From positions 2,254,001 through 2,318,000 of the forward strand of contig NZ_JAVIZX010000001.1 of the NCBI RefSeq assembly GCF_031453675.1: a DNA stretch of 64,000 nucleotides. The letters run 5' to 3'. The DNA comes from Paracidovorax wautersii (lineage in GTDB: Bacteria; Pseudomonadota; Gammaproteobacteria; Burkholderiales; Burkholderiaceae_C). The notes under the pieces were generated by a model. It saw nothing but the letters and a program-made list of their open reading frames with translations, searched no databases and had not been told where the DNA came from. Made by a program: the position numbers and the translations under genes. How positions within the stretch are numbered: the stretch's first letter is position 1; each line of letters starts with the position of its first letter. This document shows, one piece after another, positions 17,107 through 27,020 of the stretch.

Positions 17107-19425
17107 ATGCAACATCACCATCCTGCGGACGCCTCGGGTGTCTTGACGGGCCCCGTTGGGGCCGAACTGCGAGCCAGGCTCGCGCCCACAGAAAACGTGC
17201 TGGCCGCACTCGAGGTTGACCTGAGCGCCACGCTGCGCTTCGCGCCGGGCCTGCTGCTGCTCACCGCGCGGCGGCTGCTGGCCCGGGAGCCCGACGGCAC
17301 CGTGCGCGAATGGGCGCTGGTGCCGGGCCTGTCGGTTCGGCTGATCGAGCATGGCGGCGTGGGCACGCTGGAGCTGCACGATGCCACCCAGCGGCTGGCG
17401 CTGTGGCGCTTCACGCTGGGCCTGCACCCGCAAGCCGTGCTGCTGCAGCAGAAGTTCGAGCAGCAGATGGTGCGGCTGGAGGCCCCCGCCGGTCAGCCCC
17501 TGGCGGAGGCGCCGGACGACGCCGCGCACTGCGAGGCCTGCGGCGCGGTGCTTCCGCCCGACGCGGAAGAGTGCCCCGCCTGCGCCCGCCAGCAGGCACC
17601 CCAGACGTCCACCTGGGTGCTGCTGCGGCTGTGGCGCTTTGCCCGTCCCTACCGGCACCAGCTGCTGCTGGGCTTTCTGCTCACGCTGGCATCCACCGGC
17701 GCCACGCTGGTGGCGCCCTACCTTACGATTCCCATCGTCGACAAGATCCTGATCCCCTTCCAGAACGGGCAGCAGATCGATGTCAGCCTGGTGGCGTACT
17801 ACCTCGGCGGCCTGCTGCTGGCGGCCCTGGTGGCCTGGGCACTGGGCTGGGCGCGCACCTTCGTGCTGGCCAAGGTGTCCGAGCGCATCGGCTCCGACCT
17901 GCGCACCACCACCTACAACCACCTGCTGACCCTGTCGCTCGACTACTACGGCAGCAAGCGCACGGGCGACCTGATGGCCCGCATCGGGGCCGAGACCGAC
18001 CGCATCAACCTGTTCCTGTCGCTCAACGCGCTCGACTTCGCCACCGACGTGCTGATGATCGCGATGACCTCCGTCATCCTGTTCTCCATCAACCCCTGGC
18101 TGGCCCTGGTGACGCTGGTGCCGCTGCCCTTCATCGCCTGGATGATCCACCTGGTGCGCGACCGCCTGCGCACCGGCTTCGAGAAGATCGACCGCGTCTG
18201 GTCCGAGGTGACCAACGTGCTGGCCGACACCATCCCGGGCATCCGCGTGGTCAAGGCCTTCGCCCAGGAAAAGCGCGAGGCCGACCGCTTCGCCGACGCC
18301 AACCTCACCAACCTGCAGGCCAACGACAAGGTCAACAAGACCTGGTCGCTGTTCACGCCCACGGTAACGCTGCTGACCGAGATCGGTCTCCTGGTCGTCT
18401 GGGGCTTCGGCATCTGGCTGGTAGCCGGCGGGCAGATCACCGTCGGTATCCTCACGGCCTTCATCGCCTACATCGGCCGTTTCTACAGCCGGCTCGACTC
18501 GATGAGCCGCATCGTGTCCGTCACGCAGAAGGCGGCGGCGGGCGCCAAGCGCATCTTCGACATCCTCGACCACGTGAGCAACGTGCCCGACCCGGTTCAT
18601 CCAGTGCGCCTGCCGCGCGTGGAAGGCCGCATCACGCTGGACAACGTGCACTTCCGGTACGGCAGCCGCTCGGTCATCAAGAGCCTGAGCCTGCAGATCC
18701 GGCCGGGCGAGATGATCGGCCTGGTGGGCCACAGCGGCTCGGGCAAGAGCACGCTGGTCAACCTGATCAGCCGCTTCTACGACGTGAGCGAGGGCTCCAT
18801 CCAGGTCGACGGCGTGGATGTGCGGCGCTTCGCCGTCTCCGACTACCGCCGGCATATCGGCCTGGTGCTCCAGGAGCCCTTCCTGTTCTTCGGCACGATC
18901 GCCGAGAACATCGCCTACGGCAAGCCGGATGCCACGCGCCAGGAAATCATCGCCGCCGCACGCGCCGCCCATGCTCACGAGTTCATCCTGCGCCTGCCGC
19001 ACGGCTACGACTCCCTGGTGGGCGAACGTGGGCAGGGCCTGTCCGGCGGGGAGCGCCAGCGCATCAGCATCGCCCGCGCGCTGCTGATCGACCCGCGCAT
19101 CCTGATCCTGGACGAAGCCACTTCCGCCGTGGACACCGAGACCGAGAAGGAAATCCAGAAGGCGCTCGACAACCTGGTGCAGGGCCGCACGACCATCGCC
19201 ATCGCCCACCGCCTGTCCACCCTGCGCAAGGCCGACCGGCTGGTGGTGATGGACCGCGGCGAGATCGTCGAGGTCGGCCCGCACGATGCCCTGATGGAGA
19301 AGCAGGGCGCCTACTGGCGCCTGTACGAAGCCCAGGCGCGCCGGGCCGAGGAAGACGCCCAGGCCGCCGGCGTGTTGCTGGACAGCGCGCTGCTGCACTC
19401 CGCCCACCCGGCGGGCCAGATCTGA
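17107..19425 (+). CDS. Cyanophycin-associated ABC transporter (fused membrane and ATPase domains)
   Basis: A 772-residue half-transporter of the exporter type. Residues 1-130 form an unusual cytoplasmic domain, followed by a zinc ribbon with Cys142, Cys145, Cys156 and Cys159. The six-helix membrane domain spans about 190-490. The ATPase has Walker A Lys547 (GHSGSGKST), signature LSGGERQ, Walker B ending Asp669-Glu670 and a switch His in AIAHR. The gene is divergent from cphA' and followed 20 bp later by a DUF1854 gene; this three-part neighbourhood recurs in betaproteobacteria and is the basis for the cyanophycin link. The transported substrate is unknown. Export of a substrate or lipid is inferred from fold type only. 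Confidence 0.9.
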   Translation: MQHHHPADASGVLTGPVGAELRARLAPTENVLAALEVDLSATLRFAPGLLLLTARRLLAREPDGTVREWALVPGLSVRLIEHGGVGTLELHDATQRLALWRFTLGLHPQAVLLQQKFEQQMVRLEAPAGQPLAEAPDDAAHCEACGAVLPPDAEECPACARQQAPQTSTWVLLRLWRFARPYRHQLLLGFLLTLASTGATLVAPYLTIPIVDKILIPFQNGQQIDVSLVAYYLGGLLLAALVAWALGWARTFVLAKVSERIGSDLRTTTYNHLLTLSLDYYGSKRTGDLMARIGAETDRINLFLSLNALDFATDVLMIAMTSVILFSINPWLALVTLVPLPFIAWMIHLVRDRLRTGFEKIDRVWSEVTNVLADTIPGIRVVKAFAQEKREADRFADANLTNLQANDKVNKTWSLFTPTVTLLTEIGLLVVWGFGIWLVAGGQITVGILTAFIAYIGRFYSRLDSMSRIVSVTQKAAAGAKRIFDILDHVSNVPDPVHPVRLPRVEGRITLDNVHFRYGSRSVIKSLSLQIRPGEMIGLVGHSGSGKSTLVNLISRFYDVSEGSIQVDGVDVRRFAVSDYRRHIGLVLQEPFLFFGTIAENIAYGKPDATRQEIIAAARAAHAHEFILRLPHGYDSLVGERGQGLSGGERQRISIARALLIDPRILILDEATSAVDTETEKEIQKALDNLVQGRTTIAIAHRLSTLRKADRLVVMDRGEIVEVGPHDALMEKQGAYWRLYEAQARRAEEDAQAAGVLLDSALLHSAHPAGQI

Positions 19426-19444
19426 TTTCAGCGGAGCCGATGAC

Positions 19445-19972
19445 ATGAATGCACCCCTCGCTGCCACCGCACCTTCTTCTTCCGTGACCACCGCCGATGC
19501 CCCGGCAGACGGCTTCCGGCTGCACCGCAACGCGCACGGTCGCCTGGTGGTGACCTTTCCGGGCGGCACCGAGCATGCCGGCGTGACCCCGGTGCGCGCC
19601 TTTCCTCTGGCGGCGCCCGGCGAAGGGCTGTCGCTGGTGGGCCAGAACGGCCACGAACTGGCTTGGATCGACCGGCTGGACGCGCTGGACGCCCCCACCC
19701 GCGCGCTGGTGGAGGAAGAGCTCGCGGCCCGGGAGTTCGTGCCCTCCATCGAGCGCATCCTGCGCGTCTCCAGTTTCTCGACCCCCAGCACCTGGGAGGT
19801 GGAGACCGATCGCGGCCCGGCCCGGCTGGTCCTCAAGGCCGAGGAAGACATCCGCCGGCTGGGTTCGCGCACCGCGCTGCTGATCGCGGCCAGCGATGGC
19901 GTGCATTTCCGCATCCAAGATGTAACAGTGCTGGACCGCCCCTCTCGCAAGCTGCTGGAGCGTTTTCTATAG
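19445..19972 (+). CDS. Cyanophycin-associated DUF1854 family protein
   Basis: A 175-residue protein with the DUF1854 pattern: FRLHRNAHGRLVV, VTPVRAFPL, a central acidic segment ending ELAAREFVPSIERIL, and the C-terminal run FSTPSTWEVETDRGPARLVLKAEEDIRRL. It has no signal peptide or membrane helix, so it is probably cytoplasmic. It starts 20 bp after the ABC transporter stop and is surely co-transcribed with it. The name reflects genomic association only; no activity is established. The first 20 residues are low-complexity Ser/Thr/Ala. Confidence 0.88.
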   Translation: MNAPLAATAPSSSVTTADAPADGFRLHRNAHGRLVVTFPGGTEHAGVTPVRAFPLAAPGEGLSLVGQNGHELAWIDRLDALDAPTRALVEEELAAREFVPSIERILRVSSFSTPSTWEVETDRGPARLVLKAEEDIRRLGSRTALLIAASDGVHFRIQDVTVLDRPSRKLLERFL

Positions 19973-20164
19973 CATTCTGTTCAATGGTGGCGGGCGTTTG
20001 ATGTCGTTTTGATGTTTGGTCTGGCGGGTGAGCGCCCGTTTTTTTGGTCGTGAAATTGTGACAAAGGGCCAAACAGGCCTAAATTTCCCCTTTTGTTTGT
20101 CGTTATAGACGTACGAGGATGCGGTAATTCCATTTGCGCGTCCGCCACACAAGGGACCACGGCC

Positions 20165-20599
20165 ATGCAAATGCCACCTGTCGATCGCTCGCCAACCTGG
20201 CGTCCTCAGGGCGCCGATTTGTATTCCACCGGGGCGTCCGGGGCGGTGCCCGTGCGGCCCGTCCAGCCCGCCAACCCCGTCGAGTCCACCGACCGGCTGG
20301 GCGAGGGGGCCACCGTCCGGGAGCCGGACAAGCCGTCCGCACCCGATGCGGCCAACCGCGACTGGACGGAAGTCAAGAAGAAGGACACCGTCGAAGAGCC
20401 CGAGGAGCCGCCGAAGGAGCCGATCTACAAGCAGCTGCTGGAGTTCATCCAGTCGATGTGGCGGGCCAGTGGCAGTGCGGTGGAGATGGCCCAGGAAATC
20501 AACAAGACCACGCTGCAGGAACGCCTGGCCCAGCAGGTCAACGACAAGCAGTCGCTCACCTATTCCGACCCGAAGATCAAGCGGACCGGCGGTCTTTGA
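20165..20599 (+). CDS. Hypothetical protein, proline- and charge-rich (144 aa)
   Basis: A 144-residue protein with no recognised domain. The first 80 residues are Pro/Glu/Lys-rich and look disordered (EEPEEPPKEPIYK). The remainder is probably helical (KQLLEFIQSMWRASGSAVEMAQEI, TLQERLAQQV). There is no signal peptide. The ATG at 20165 is chosen because the longer frame reads back into AT-rich non-coding sequence. The AT-rich stretch at about 19980-20110 upstream probably carries its promoter. Its stop is followed at once by a repeat copy. Confidence 0.6.
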   Translation: MQMPPVDRSPTWRPQGADLYSTGASGAVPVRPVQPANPVESTDRLGEGATVREPDKPSAPDAANRDWTEVKKKDTVEEPEEPPKEPIYKQLLEFIQSMWRASGSAVEMAQEINKTTLQERLAQQVNDKQSLTYSDPKIKRTGGL

Positions 20600-20666
20600 T
20601 TGCTATTTAATGGATAGCTGCCTGCGCTTGATGGACGGGCGCAGGAGGCACTTTTCATTCAAAAGT
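20598..20666 (+). repeat. Full copy of the interspersed repeat
   Basis: This is the clearest copy in the window: ATTGCTATTTAATGGATAGC, then CTGCCTGCGCTTGATGGAC, then GGGCGCAGGAGGCAC and a TTTTCATTC tail. The first part can form an AT-rich hairpin (GCTAT / ATAGC) and the second a GC-rich one around the GATGGA loop. It lies between convergent genes and could serve as a terminator for both. Confidence 0.75.
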
Positions 20667-20674
20667 GCCGGTGT

Positions 20675-21106
20675 TCAGGGCCTGGCCGGTACCGGTGCCG
20701 GTGCGGACGCCGGGGCGTCCGGCCCTTGCGGCTGCTGCGCCGCCCGCGCACGGTCCCGCTCCGCGCGGTATTTCACGGCGAAGGCGCGCACCTCGTCCAA
20801 CGTGACGTAGTTGTCGTGGTTGGTGTCGGCCTCGTCGAAGGCGGCCGCCAGGCGGGGAATGATCGCCACTTCCTTGCGGCTGAGCTTGCCGTCGCCATTC
20901 ATGTCCAGCATGTTGAACTCACGGATGGCCTTGGCCTCGCCCTTGCTCATGGGCTGGCTGGCCGCTGGGGTGGGCGGCGCGGCCTCGGTGGCCGGCTGGG
21001 CATACGCCGGCAGGGACGCCAGCAGGGGCAGCGAGAGCGCTGCGGCCACCATCCAGGGGGCGGCGGGCGTGAAGGGCAGGCGGGCGGCGGTCATGCGGTG
21101 GGGCAA
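20675..21106 (-). CDS. EF-hand domain protein with signal peptide
   Basis: A 143-residue exported protein. A signal peptide covers about residues 1-36 (hydrophobic core MVAAALSLPLLASL, cleavage after AYAQ). Two EF-hand loops follow: DMNGDGKLSRKE and DTNHDNYVTLDE, each with Asp/Asn at the calcium-coordinating positions and Glu at position 12. The C-terminal 30 residues are Ala/Pro-rich and probably disordered. It probably binds calcium in the periplasm; any partner is unknown. It is downstream of the 5'-nucleotidase gene on the same strand with a 145-bp gap. Confidence 0.8.
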   Translation of the reverse strand: MPHRMTAARLPFTPAAPWMVAAALSLPLLASLPAYAQPATEAAPPTPAASQPMSKGEAKAIREFNMLDMNGDGKLSRKEVAIIPRLAAAFDEADTNHDNYVTLDEVRAFAVKYRAERDRARAAQQPQGPDAPASAPAPVPARP

Positions 21107-21251
21107 GGGTTCGGACTCCTTTGAAGCGATGGCTGGCTGGCCGGCCTGGCTGCAGGCCGGAGTGCTTCTGGATAGAGCAGGCCCACGGCCCGGCGTTCGG
21201 CGCTTTGCACAACTTTGCGTCGGCCCCGCGCAGGCGTGGGGGCGCAGACGC

Positions 21252-22160
21252 TCAGGCCGGGAGGTTGCTGATACCGCTGCTCACATGTCCGGCGGGCACG
21301 TGGCGCGCGGCAGAGGTCACGTGGCTCGTCTGGTCGTCGAAGAAGAAATCGGGCTCGAACTCGCGCAGGAAGGGGCCCTTTTCCAGCCCACCCAGGAACA
21401 TGGCCTCATCCACCGTCACGCCCCAGTCCAGCAGGGTGCGCACCGCGCGTTCGTGCGCCGGCGCGCTGCGGGCCGTGACCAGGGCGGTGCGGATGCGCAT
21501 GGTCTGTGAGGCATCGGCCTGCTGCTGCAGCTGGTGCAGCGCTGCCAGCAGCGGGCGGAAGGGCCCGCTGGCCAGCGGAGTGGCGGCCTTGGACACCTCG
21601 TGCAGCTGGAAGGCCGGCAGGCCGCCTTGCTGGTAGATGCGTTCGGCCTCGTCGGAGAACAGCACGGCGTCGCCGTCGAAGGCGATGCGCACTTCCTGCG
21701 GGTAGCGGTCGCCCGCCGGCGTGGAGTCGGTCATCACGCGCGCGGCGGGAAAACCGATGGACAGCGCCTGGCGCACGTCGGCCTCGTTGGCCGACAGGAA
21801 CAGGTGCGCGCCCAGCGGACGCAGGTAGGAAAAAGGGTCCCGTCCGCGCGTGAAGACGCCGCGCTCGATGCGCATGCCCGCCGCCTTGGCGGAGGCGAAC
21901 ACCCGCATGCCGCTGGCCGGGTCGTTGCGCGAGAGCATGACCACCTCGACCCGCTGCGTCTGTTCGGTGTTGAACGCCAGCAGCTTGCGTACCAGTGGAA
22001 AGGCGATGCCGGGGCGCGCCGGCTGGTGCACGAACTCCAGCTGGCGGCGCATGTAGGCCTCTTCGTCGCCGGTTTCGAACAGGCGATTCTCTTCCTCGAA
22101 GTCGAACAGCGCCCGCGAGGAGATGGCGACGACGAGCTTGTCGCTCAGGGACTGGGCCAT
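21252..22160 (-). CDS. 5'-nucleotidase, cytosolic NT5C1-like
   Basis: A 302-residue protein of the cytosolic 5'-nucleotidase family (5-nucleotidase Pfam group): ISSRALFDFEEENRLF at the N-terminus, RNDPASGMRVFASA, LFLSANEADVRQAL, RIAFDGDAVLFSDEAERIY, and TALVTARSAPAHERAVRTLL. The DGDAVLFSDE element supplies HAD-like catalytic aspartates. Such enzymes remove phosphate from nucleoside monophosphates; exact preference cannot be read here. There is no signal peptide. It lies 28 bp downstream of gspF on the same strand and may be co-transcribed with it, which seems incidental to secretion. Confidence 0.88.
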   Translation of the reverse strand: MAQSLSDKLVVAISSRALFDFEEENRLFETGDEEAYMRRQLEFVHQPARPGIAFPLVRKLLAFNTEQTQRVEVVMLSRNDPASGMRVFASAKAAGMRIERGVFTRGRDPFSYLRPLGAHLFLSANEADVRQALSIGFPAARVMTDSTPAGDRYPQEVRIAFDGDAVLFSDEAERIYQQGGLPAFQLHEVSKAATPLASGPFRPLLAALHQLQQQADASQTMRIRTALVTARSAPAHERAVRTLLDWGVTVDEAMFLGGLEKGPFLREFEPDFFFDDQTSHVTSAARHVPAGHVSSGISNLPA

Positions 22161-22188
22161 GGTGGGGACTCGCTCTCTCGGGATGGAC

Positions 22189-23415
22189 TCACTTGACGAA
22201 CTGGTTGAGCTGGATGATGGGCATCAGCACGGCCAGCACGATCAGCATCACGACCAGGCCCATGGCCACGATCAGCAGCGGCTCCAGGATGGTGGCGAGC
22301 TGCAACGCGCGGCGCTGCACTTCGGTGGACAGCTGGGTGGCGGCGCGCTGCAGCATCACGGGCAATTGGCCGGTCTGCTCGCCCAGCCGAGCGAACATCG
22401 ACACCAGTCCGGGAAAGCGTTTCTTCTGCGCCAGGGCCGAGGCCAGCGGGGCCCCTTCGCGCACCAGCACCAGCGCGTCCATGGCATCGGCGCGCATGGC
22501 CTGGTTGTTGAGGGTTTCCGCAGCGGCCTGCAGCGCCCGCAGGATGGGAACGCCCGCGCCGGCCAGCATGGCCAGCGTGCCGGCGAAGCGGGCCGCGTTG
22601 TAGCCGCGGGCCAGGCGGCCCACCAGCGGCAGGCCCAACCACCAGCCATCGAACGCCTCGCGAAAGCGCGGCCGCTGCAGCGCGGCACGCCCGCCCAGGG
22701 CCAGCACCACCACGGCGGCCAGCATGGCCCAGCCGTAGTGGCGCACGGCATCACTGATCGCCAGCATGGCCACGGTGAGGAAGGGCAGGGCACGCTTGGT
22801 ACCCGCGAACACGCTCGCCACCTGCGGCACGACGTAGCCGACCAGGAAGAGCACGATCACGATGGCCACCAGCGTCACGATGGCCGGGTACAGCGCGGCG
22901 CCGATGAGTTTGGCGCGCAGGGTCTGGCGTTCTTCCAGGTCGTCGGCCAGGCTCTCCAGCACCAGGCCCAGGCTGCCGCTGTGTTCGCCCGCGCCCACCA
23001 CGGCGCAGTAGATGGCCGAGAACTCGCGCGGGTGCGCCGAGAGAGCGCGTGCGAAGGTGGAGCCTGCGTTCACCTCGGCCCGCAGGGCCGCCACCAGATG
23101 GCGGGTGCGGTCGTCGTCGGCCTCTTCGGCCAGGGCCGTCAGCGCGCGTTCCAGCGGCAGGCCGGAGGCGACGAGCCCGGCCAGCTGGCGCGTCCAGATC
23201 GCCAGGCCGGCGGCGTTGAACACCGGCCGCGTGAACAGCGTGCGGCCCAGCGTGGGCGCACCTTCGCCGGACGCGCCGGACAGGGCCTCGACGGCGAGCG
23301 GCACCAGGGCCTGGGCGCGGAGCAGGCTGCGGGCGGCCTTGGCAGTGTCGGCCTCGATCGTGCCCTTGCGGGACTGGCCCTGCGCGTCGAGGGCCTCAAA
23401 GGAAAAGGCGGGCAT
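22189..23415 (-). CDS. gspF: Type II secretion inner-membrane platform protein GspF
   Basis: A 408-residue polytopic inner-membrane protein that organises the type II secretion pseudopilus platform and contacts GspE and GspL. It shows the family start (FSFEALDAQGQSRKGTIEAD), two repeated cytoplasmic domains (WTRQLAGLVASGLPLERAL; FAGTLAMLAGAGVPILRAL) and three membrane segments near 180-210, 225-245 and 385-405 (VAMGLVVMLIVLAVLMPII). Length is normal. It is separated from gspE by about 4.6 kb carrying an LLM oxidoreductase, a lipoprotein and a CZB gene, which is not the usual contiguous E-F arrangement. Confidence 0.95.
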   Translation of the reverse strand: MPAFSFEALDAQGQSRKGTIEADTAKAARSLLRAQALVPLAVEALSGASGEGAPTLGRTLFTRPVFNAAGLAIWTRQLAGLVASGLPLERALTALAEEADDDRTRHLVAALRAEVNAGSTFARALSAHPREFSAIYCAVVGAGEHSGSLGLVLESLADDLEERQTLRAKLIGAALYPAIVTLVAIVIVLFLVGYVVPQVASVFAGTKRALPFLTVAMLAISDAVRHYGWAMLAAVVVLALGGRAALQRPRFREAFDGWWLGLPLVGRLARGYNAARFAGTLAMLAGAGVPILRALQAAAETLNNQAMRADAMDALVLVREGAPLASALAQKKRFPGLVSMFARLGEQTGQLPVMLQRAATQLSTEVQRRALQLATILEPLLIVAMGLVVMLIVLAVLMPIIQLNQFVK

Positions 23416-23647
23416 GCGGAAATAGGGGGGAAGCGATGGGAGCGGGCCGTCCGTGGCCGCTCCAGAGGTCGGCCGGGCGCAGGCCCATCCCGCATGGTAG
23501 CCGCAGACCAGCGCCGATCACGTGACTGCCGTGCGCGAAGGGCGATGGGGAGGCGCCTGCCGCACGGCAGCCGGCGGCCATGGCGCTGCGGGTTGCCGTG
23601 GCGGAAGCAGCCCACGCCTGCGCTCGGCGCCTTTGCGCGGCGGCGCT

Positions 23648-24655
23648 TCAGCTCCGTGCGGCCGCGGCGGCGATCTCCAGCGAGCGCAGGCGCAGCGCCG
23701 GATCGTAGACGTCGCTCACCAGCATGAATTCATCCGCACCCGTGGACTGCGCCAGTTCGGCGAAGCCCGCACGCACGGTGTCCGGACCGCCGACCACGCC
23801 GGCCGCGAGAAAGTCCGCCACCGCGGCGCGCTCCTGCGGCTGCAGTCCCTCGGCATAGTTCTCGACGGGCGGCTGCAGCAGTCCGCGCCGGCCCGTCAGA
23901 ATGCCCAGCACGCGCTGGTAGGTGCTGCTGGCCAGGAACTGCGCTTCTGCGTCGGTGGGCGCAGCGATCACCGGCACGCCGATGGTCACGTAGGGCTTGT
24001 CCAGCACGGCCGACGGGCGGAACAGGCGCCGATACAGGTCGATGGCATGGTGCAGCAGCCGCGGCGCGAAGTGCGAGGCGAACGCATAGGGCAGTCCGCG
24101 TTCGGCGGCCAGCTGGGCGGAGAACAGGCTGGAGCCCAGGAGCCAGATGGGCACCTGCGTGCCGGCGCCGGGCACAGCCACCAGGCGCTGGCCGGGTTCC
24201 GCCGGGCCCAGCAGGCGCTGCAGCTCGGCCACGTCGCGGGGGAAGTCCTGCTCCGACTCGACGCGGTCGCGCCGCAGCGCGCGCATGGTGGGGCCGTCGG
24301 TGCCGGGCGCGCGGCCCAGGCCCAGGTCGATGCGGCCGGGATACAGCTCGGCCAGCGTGCCGAAGGCTTCGGCCACCACCAGCGGCGCGTGGTTGGGCAG
24401 CATGATGCCGCCCGAGCCGACGCGGATGCGCTGCGTGGCGCCCGCGACGTGGCCCACCAGCACGGCCGTGGCGGAACTGGCGATGCCGGGCATGTTGTGG
24501 TGTTCCGCCAGCCAGTAGCGCTCAAAGCCCAGCGATTCGGCGTGCTGCGCGGTGCGCACGGCGATGGCCAGGGCCTCGGCCACGGTGCCGCCTTCGCGGA
24601 CGGCCACCAGATCGAGCATGGACAGGGCGGGGCGTGGGGAGGGGGCAGAAGTCAT
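23648..24655 (-). CDS. Luciferase-like (LLM class) flavin-dependent oxidoreductase
   Basis: A 335-residue TIM-barrel enzyme of the bacterial luciferase-like family: [14 protein letters not shown] at the start, [46 protein letters not shown] and [13 protein letters not shown] are the signature stretches of the group that includes E. coli YhbW. These enzymes use reduced FMN and oxygen; the substrate is unknown. It sits between gspF and a large lipoprotein gene on the same strand, without evident link to secretion. The ATG at 24655 lies just before the family start; the longer frame reads into the terminator region. Confidence 0.9.
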   Translation of the reverse strand: MTSAPSPRPALSMLDLVAVREGGTVAEALAIAVRTAQHAESLGFERYWLAEHHNMPGIASSATAVLVGHVAGATQRIRVGSGGIMLPNHAPLVVAEAFGTLAELYPGRIDLGLGRAPGTDGPTMRALRRDRVESEQDFPRDVAELQRLLGPAEPGQRLVAVPGAGTQVPIWLLGSSLFSAQLAAERGLPYAFASHFAPRLLHHAIDLYRRLFRPSAVLDKPYVTIGVPVIAAPTDAEAQFLASSTYQRVLGILTGRRGLLQPPVENYAEGLQPQERAAVADFLAAGVVGGPDTVRAGFAELAQSTGADEFMLVSDVYDPALRLRSLEIAAAAARS

Positions 24656-24753
24656 GTGGCCCATTGTGGGCCGATGGCCAAAGCCGTGCAGCCATGGGGA
24701 ATAGTGGGGTAGACCCGCGTGAGCAAGGCTTGCGCGGGAGGCGCGCCGGAACG

Positions 24754-24779
24754 AAAAAAAGCCCGCCGAGGCGGGCTTT
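24754..24779 (-). terminator. Rho-independent terminator of the lipoprotein gene
   Basis: The arms AAAGCCCGCC (24758-24767) and GGCGGGCTTT (24770-24779) form a ten-pair stem with a very short loop. Read on the minus strand it is followed by a run of T (A run at 24754-24760 on the plus strand). It lies 25 bp after the lipoprotein stop. Confidence 0.88.
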
Positions 24780-24803
24780 CGAGGCTGGAGGCGTGCCGGC
24801 CGC

Positions 24804-27020
24804 TCAGTTCGGCAGGTTGAGCCGGTAGGTGGAGTACTGCGTTCCGAATACGCGTCCGTCCAGGGCCGCACCGGAGAGCTGCAGCCCGGTCAGGTAGCTG
24901 CCTGGCGCGTACCTTCCGGAAGTGCGGTCCGTGCATTGGCCGTTACCGCTGGTGAGCGGCGGGGTGCAGAACACGGTGGCTTTCCGGGCAGAGCTGGCGA
25001 CCCGGACGGAGTCGTTGAAACTGAATTGGACGGTGTTCTGGGGCGCATAGCTGCCGTTGACCGTCACGGTCGTGGGGAAGGCCGCATCGCCGGGCACCGT
25101 CCAGGCATCGCCGCCGCCATTCACATCGATGATGGCCGGTTGCGGACCGTCCTCTTGGCTGTACATGGGCAGGGCTCCGGCCACCGGGCCAGTGGTGGGA
25201 ATGTCGGAGCCGGCGCTGAACGCCTCCTGCATGAACGCCTCGTTCAGCAGCGCAAAGCGCTTCTGCTTCAGCTCGGCGATGTTGTGCGCACGCGCGAGCG
25301 TCCGGTAGGTTTGCACGCCGTCCGGCGTGGGGCCCGTGTTGCCGCGCAGGAAGTACTTGAACGTCCAAGAGCTTTGGGACGCCGATTGGTACAGCTGGGC
25401 GTCCGTGAGCAAGGGGCTGGCGAAGTACATGCTTCGCTCGATCCCGGAGTCCGGCGACGACACGGGTGCCGCTGGATCGACGAAGGCAGCGCCCATCCGG
25501 ATGAAGTTTGTGCCCGAGACGCGCCCGTCCGCGCGCTTGAAGTTCAGGTTCGAGTAATTCTGGTCTGCCCACAGCGTGACGGTGGTGCTGAAAGGTGTGT
25601 CCACTTCGACACGGTCGAACTTCAGCACCGGCTGGCCATTGACGACCTCTGTTTCGTTGATGACGTTCAGCGTGTAGCCGGCGCTGTAGTAGTTGTACGC
25701 GGACTGGTTCAGCGTGGGGAACATTCTCAGCTGATGGAAGGGTGCAACGCCGCCGGTATAGACATACTGGTTGCCGATCGCACGCAGCTTGCCGTCGGCG
25801 TCCTTGCGCAGGACGAGCGACTCGGAGGTCTCCACGTTCTGGGGATCAACCAGCTTGTACGAGATGACGATATCTCCGTTGGCGCATGAGTACTCGTAAT
25901 TGCCTGTGTGGAATCTGACGCCCTGGGAGCCGCTGCGGAAGATGCCGGCAAACGCGCCGTTGTTGCTGCTGTCACGGCCTACGCGCGCGCCATTGTTCAA
26001 GAAGCTCGCGGGATCGTTGCCCGCGAAGGCGCCCCTGCACTCCGAGGCCGTGATGGCGCTGGCGCCGCCGACGGCCACGCCATTGGTGACCGGGCTGCTG
26101 ATGCGCTGCTCGATCGGCAGCGCATAGCAGGCGGTCAAGGTCTCCAGCAGTGCGGCGATCTTCGCGGCCGTGCCTTCCTCCACCAGCGTGTAGGGCTCCG
26201 TCGAGGGCAGTGGCTTCCATGTTTCGCTGCTATTGAACTGCACCGAGATCGGCTTCGCGTCGTCGGAAGCGGTCTGCTGGCGCACGGCGACCTCGATGTT
26301 GGTCGTGGTGTCGGATGCGGGCGTGATGCGCACCAGAAGGGAGTCGAGCAACCGGTCGTAGCCCGCACCGTCGGCGGCGAAGGTGTCGCTCAGCGGGTTG
26401 GTGGCGCTGACCTGTGCCGCGGCCAGCAGCGGGGCCAGCAGGTTCTGGATCTCGGCCGCTTTTTCCTTGATTTTCTCCGCCGTCAGGGTGGCCGTGCCGC
26501 CGGCCAGTTCGGCGGCCAGCCGGGACGGGTTGCCGGAGGGGCTCAGCCGGGCCGCGATCAGCGTCGTGACCGAGGTGACGTTCACCGTCTGGTCGCTCAA
26601 GGCGCCGCTCACGCTGACGAGCTTCTCGGTTTCGCCACTGGCGGCGGTGCGGGTCGCCACCACCACGAAGGGCGCCCGGGCGGTGGCGGGAACGGTGACG
26701 GTGTACTTCCCATCCGCCCCCACGGCATCGCTGGTGCCCACGATCTGTCCGCTGGCATCTGCCACGGTCACGACCGCGCCCGCGAAGGCAGCGCCGGTCG
26801 CCGCGGTTCCCGAGAAGGCATAGCTGGACGGTGCCACGGGCGTGACCGGCGTGGTGGGCGTGCCGGGGGTAGCCGGCGGCGTGGCACCGGGGTCCGTGGT
26901 GTCACTGCTGCCACCGCCGCCGCAGGCGGCCACGAGTGACAGCAGCCCCGCGGCCAGCAAGCCCTGGACAAGGCGGCTGCGCGAGCCGCAGAAGACGGGG
27001 GAAACGGGGGAAGACATCAT
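24804..27020 (-). CDS. Large lipoprotein with carboxypeptidase-regulatory-like domain
   Basis: A 738-residue protein with a lipoprotein signal (LLSLVAAC, lipidated Cys33) and a Gly/Thr/Pro linker. A small beta-sandwich of the carboxypeptidase-regulatory type follows at about 65-140 ([30 protein letters not shown]), then a helical stretch and a long, probably beta-rich C-terminal region with aromatic and Asn-rich segments. Four cysteines in the mature part could pair. An AAGGA site precedes the ATG at 27020. It is probably attached to a membrane and exposed in the periplasm or on the surface. Its position inside the split type II secretion locus makes it a candidate accessory or substrate, which is only inference. 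Confidence 0.75.
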   Translation of the reverse strand: MMSSPVSPVFCGSRSRLVQGLLAAGLLSLVAACGGGGSSDTTDPGATPPATPGTPTTPVTPVAPSSYAFSGTAATGAAFAGAVVTVADASGQIVGTSDAVGADGKYTVTVPATARAPFVVVATRTAASGETEKLVSVSGALSDQTVNVTSVTTLIAARLSPSGNPSRLAAELAGGTATLTAEKIKEKAAEIQNLLAPLLAAAQVSATNPLSDTFAADGAGYDRLLDSLLVRITPASDTTTNIEVAVRQQTASDDAKPISVQFNSSETWKPLPSTEPYTLVEEGTAAKIAALLETLTACYALPIEQRISSPVTNGVAVGGASAITASECRGAFAGNDPASFLNNGARVGRDSSNNGAFAGIFRSGSQGVRFHTGNYEYSCANGDIVISYKLVDPQNVETSESLVLRKDADGKLRAIGNQYVYTGGVAPFHQLRMFPTLNQSAYNYYSAGYTLNVINETEVVNGQPVLKFDRVEVDTPFSTTVTLWADQNYSNLNFKRADGRVSGTNFIRMGAAFVDPAAPVSSPDSGIERSMYFASPLLTDAQLYQSASQSSWTFKYFLRGNTGPTPDGVQTYRTLARAHNIAELKQKRFALLNEAFMQEAFSAGSDIPTTGPVAGALPMYSQEDGPQPAIIDVNGGGDAWTVPGDAAFPTTVTVNGSYAPQNTVQFSFNDSVRVASSARKATVFCTPPLTSGNGQCTDRTSGRYAPGSYLTGLQLSGAALDGRVFGTQYSTYRLNLPN

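Noticed and set aside
16963-19950. 995-codon minus-strand frame opposite the ABC transporter
   Set aside because: Antisense shadow of the transporter and DUF1854 genes; no family features.
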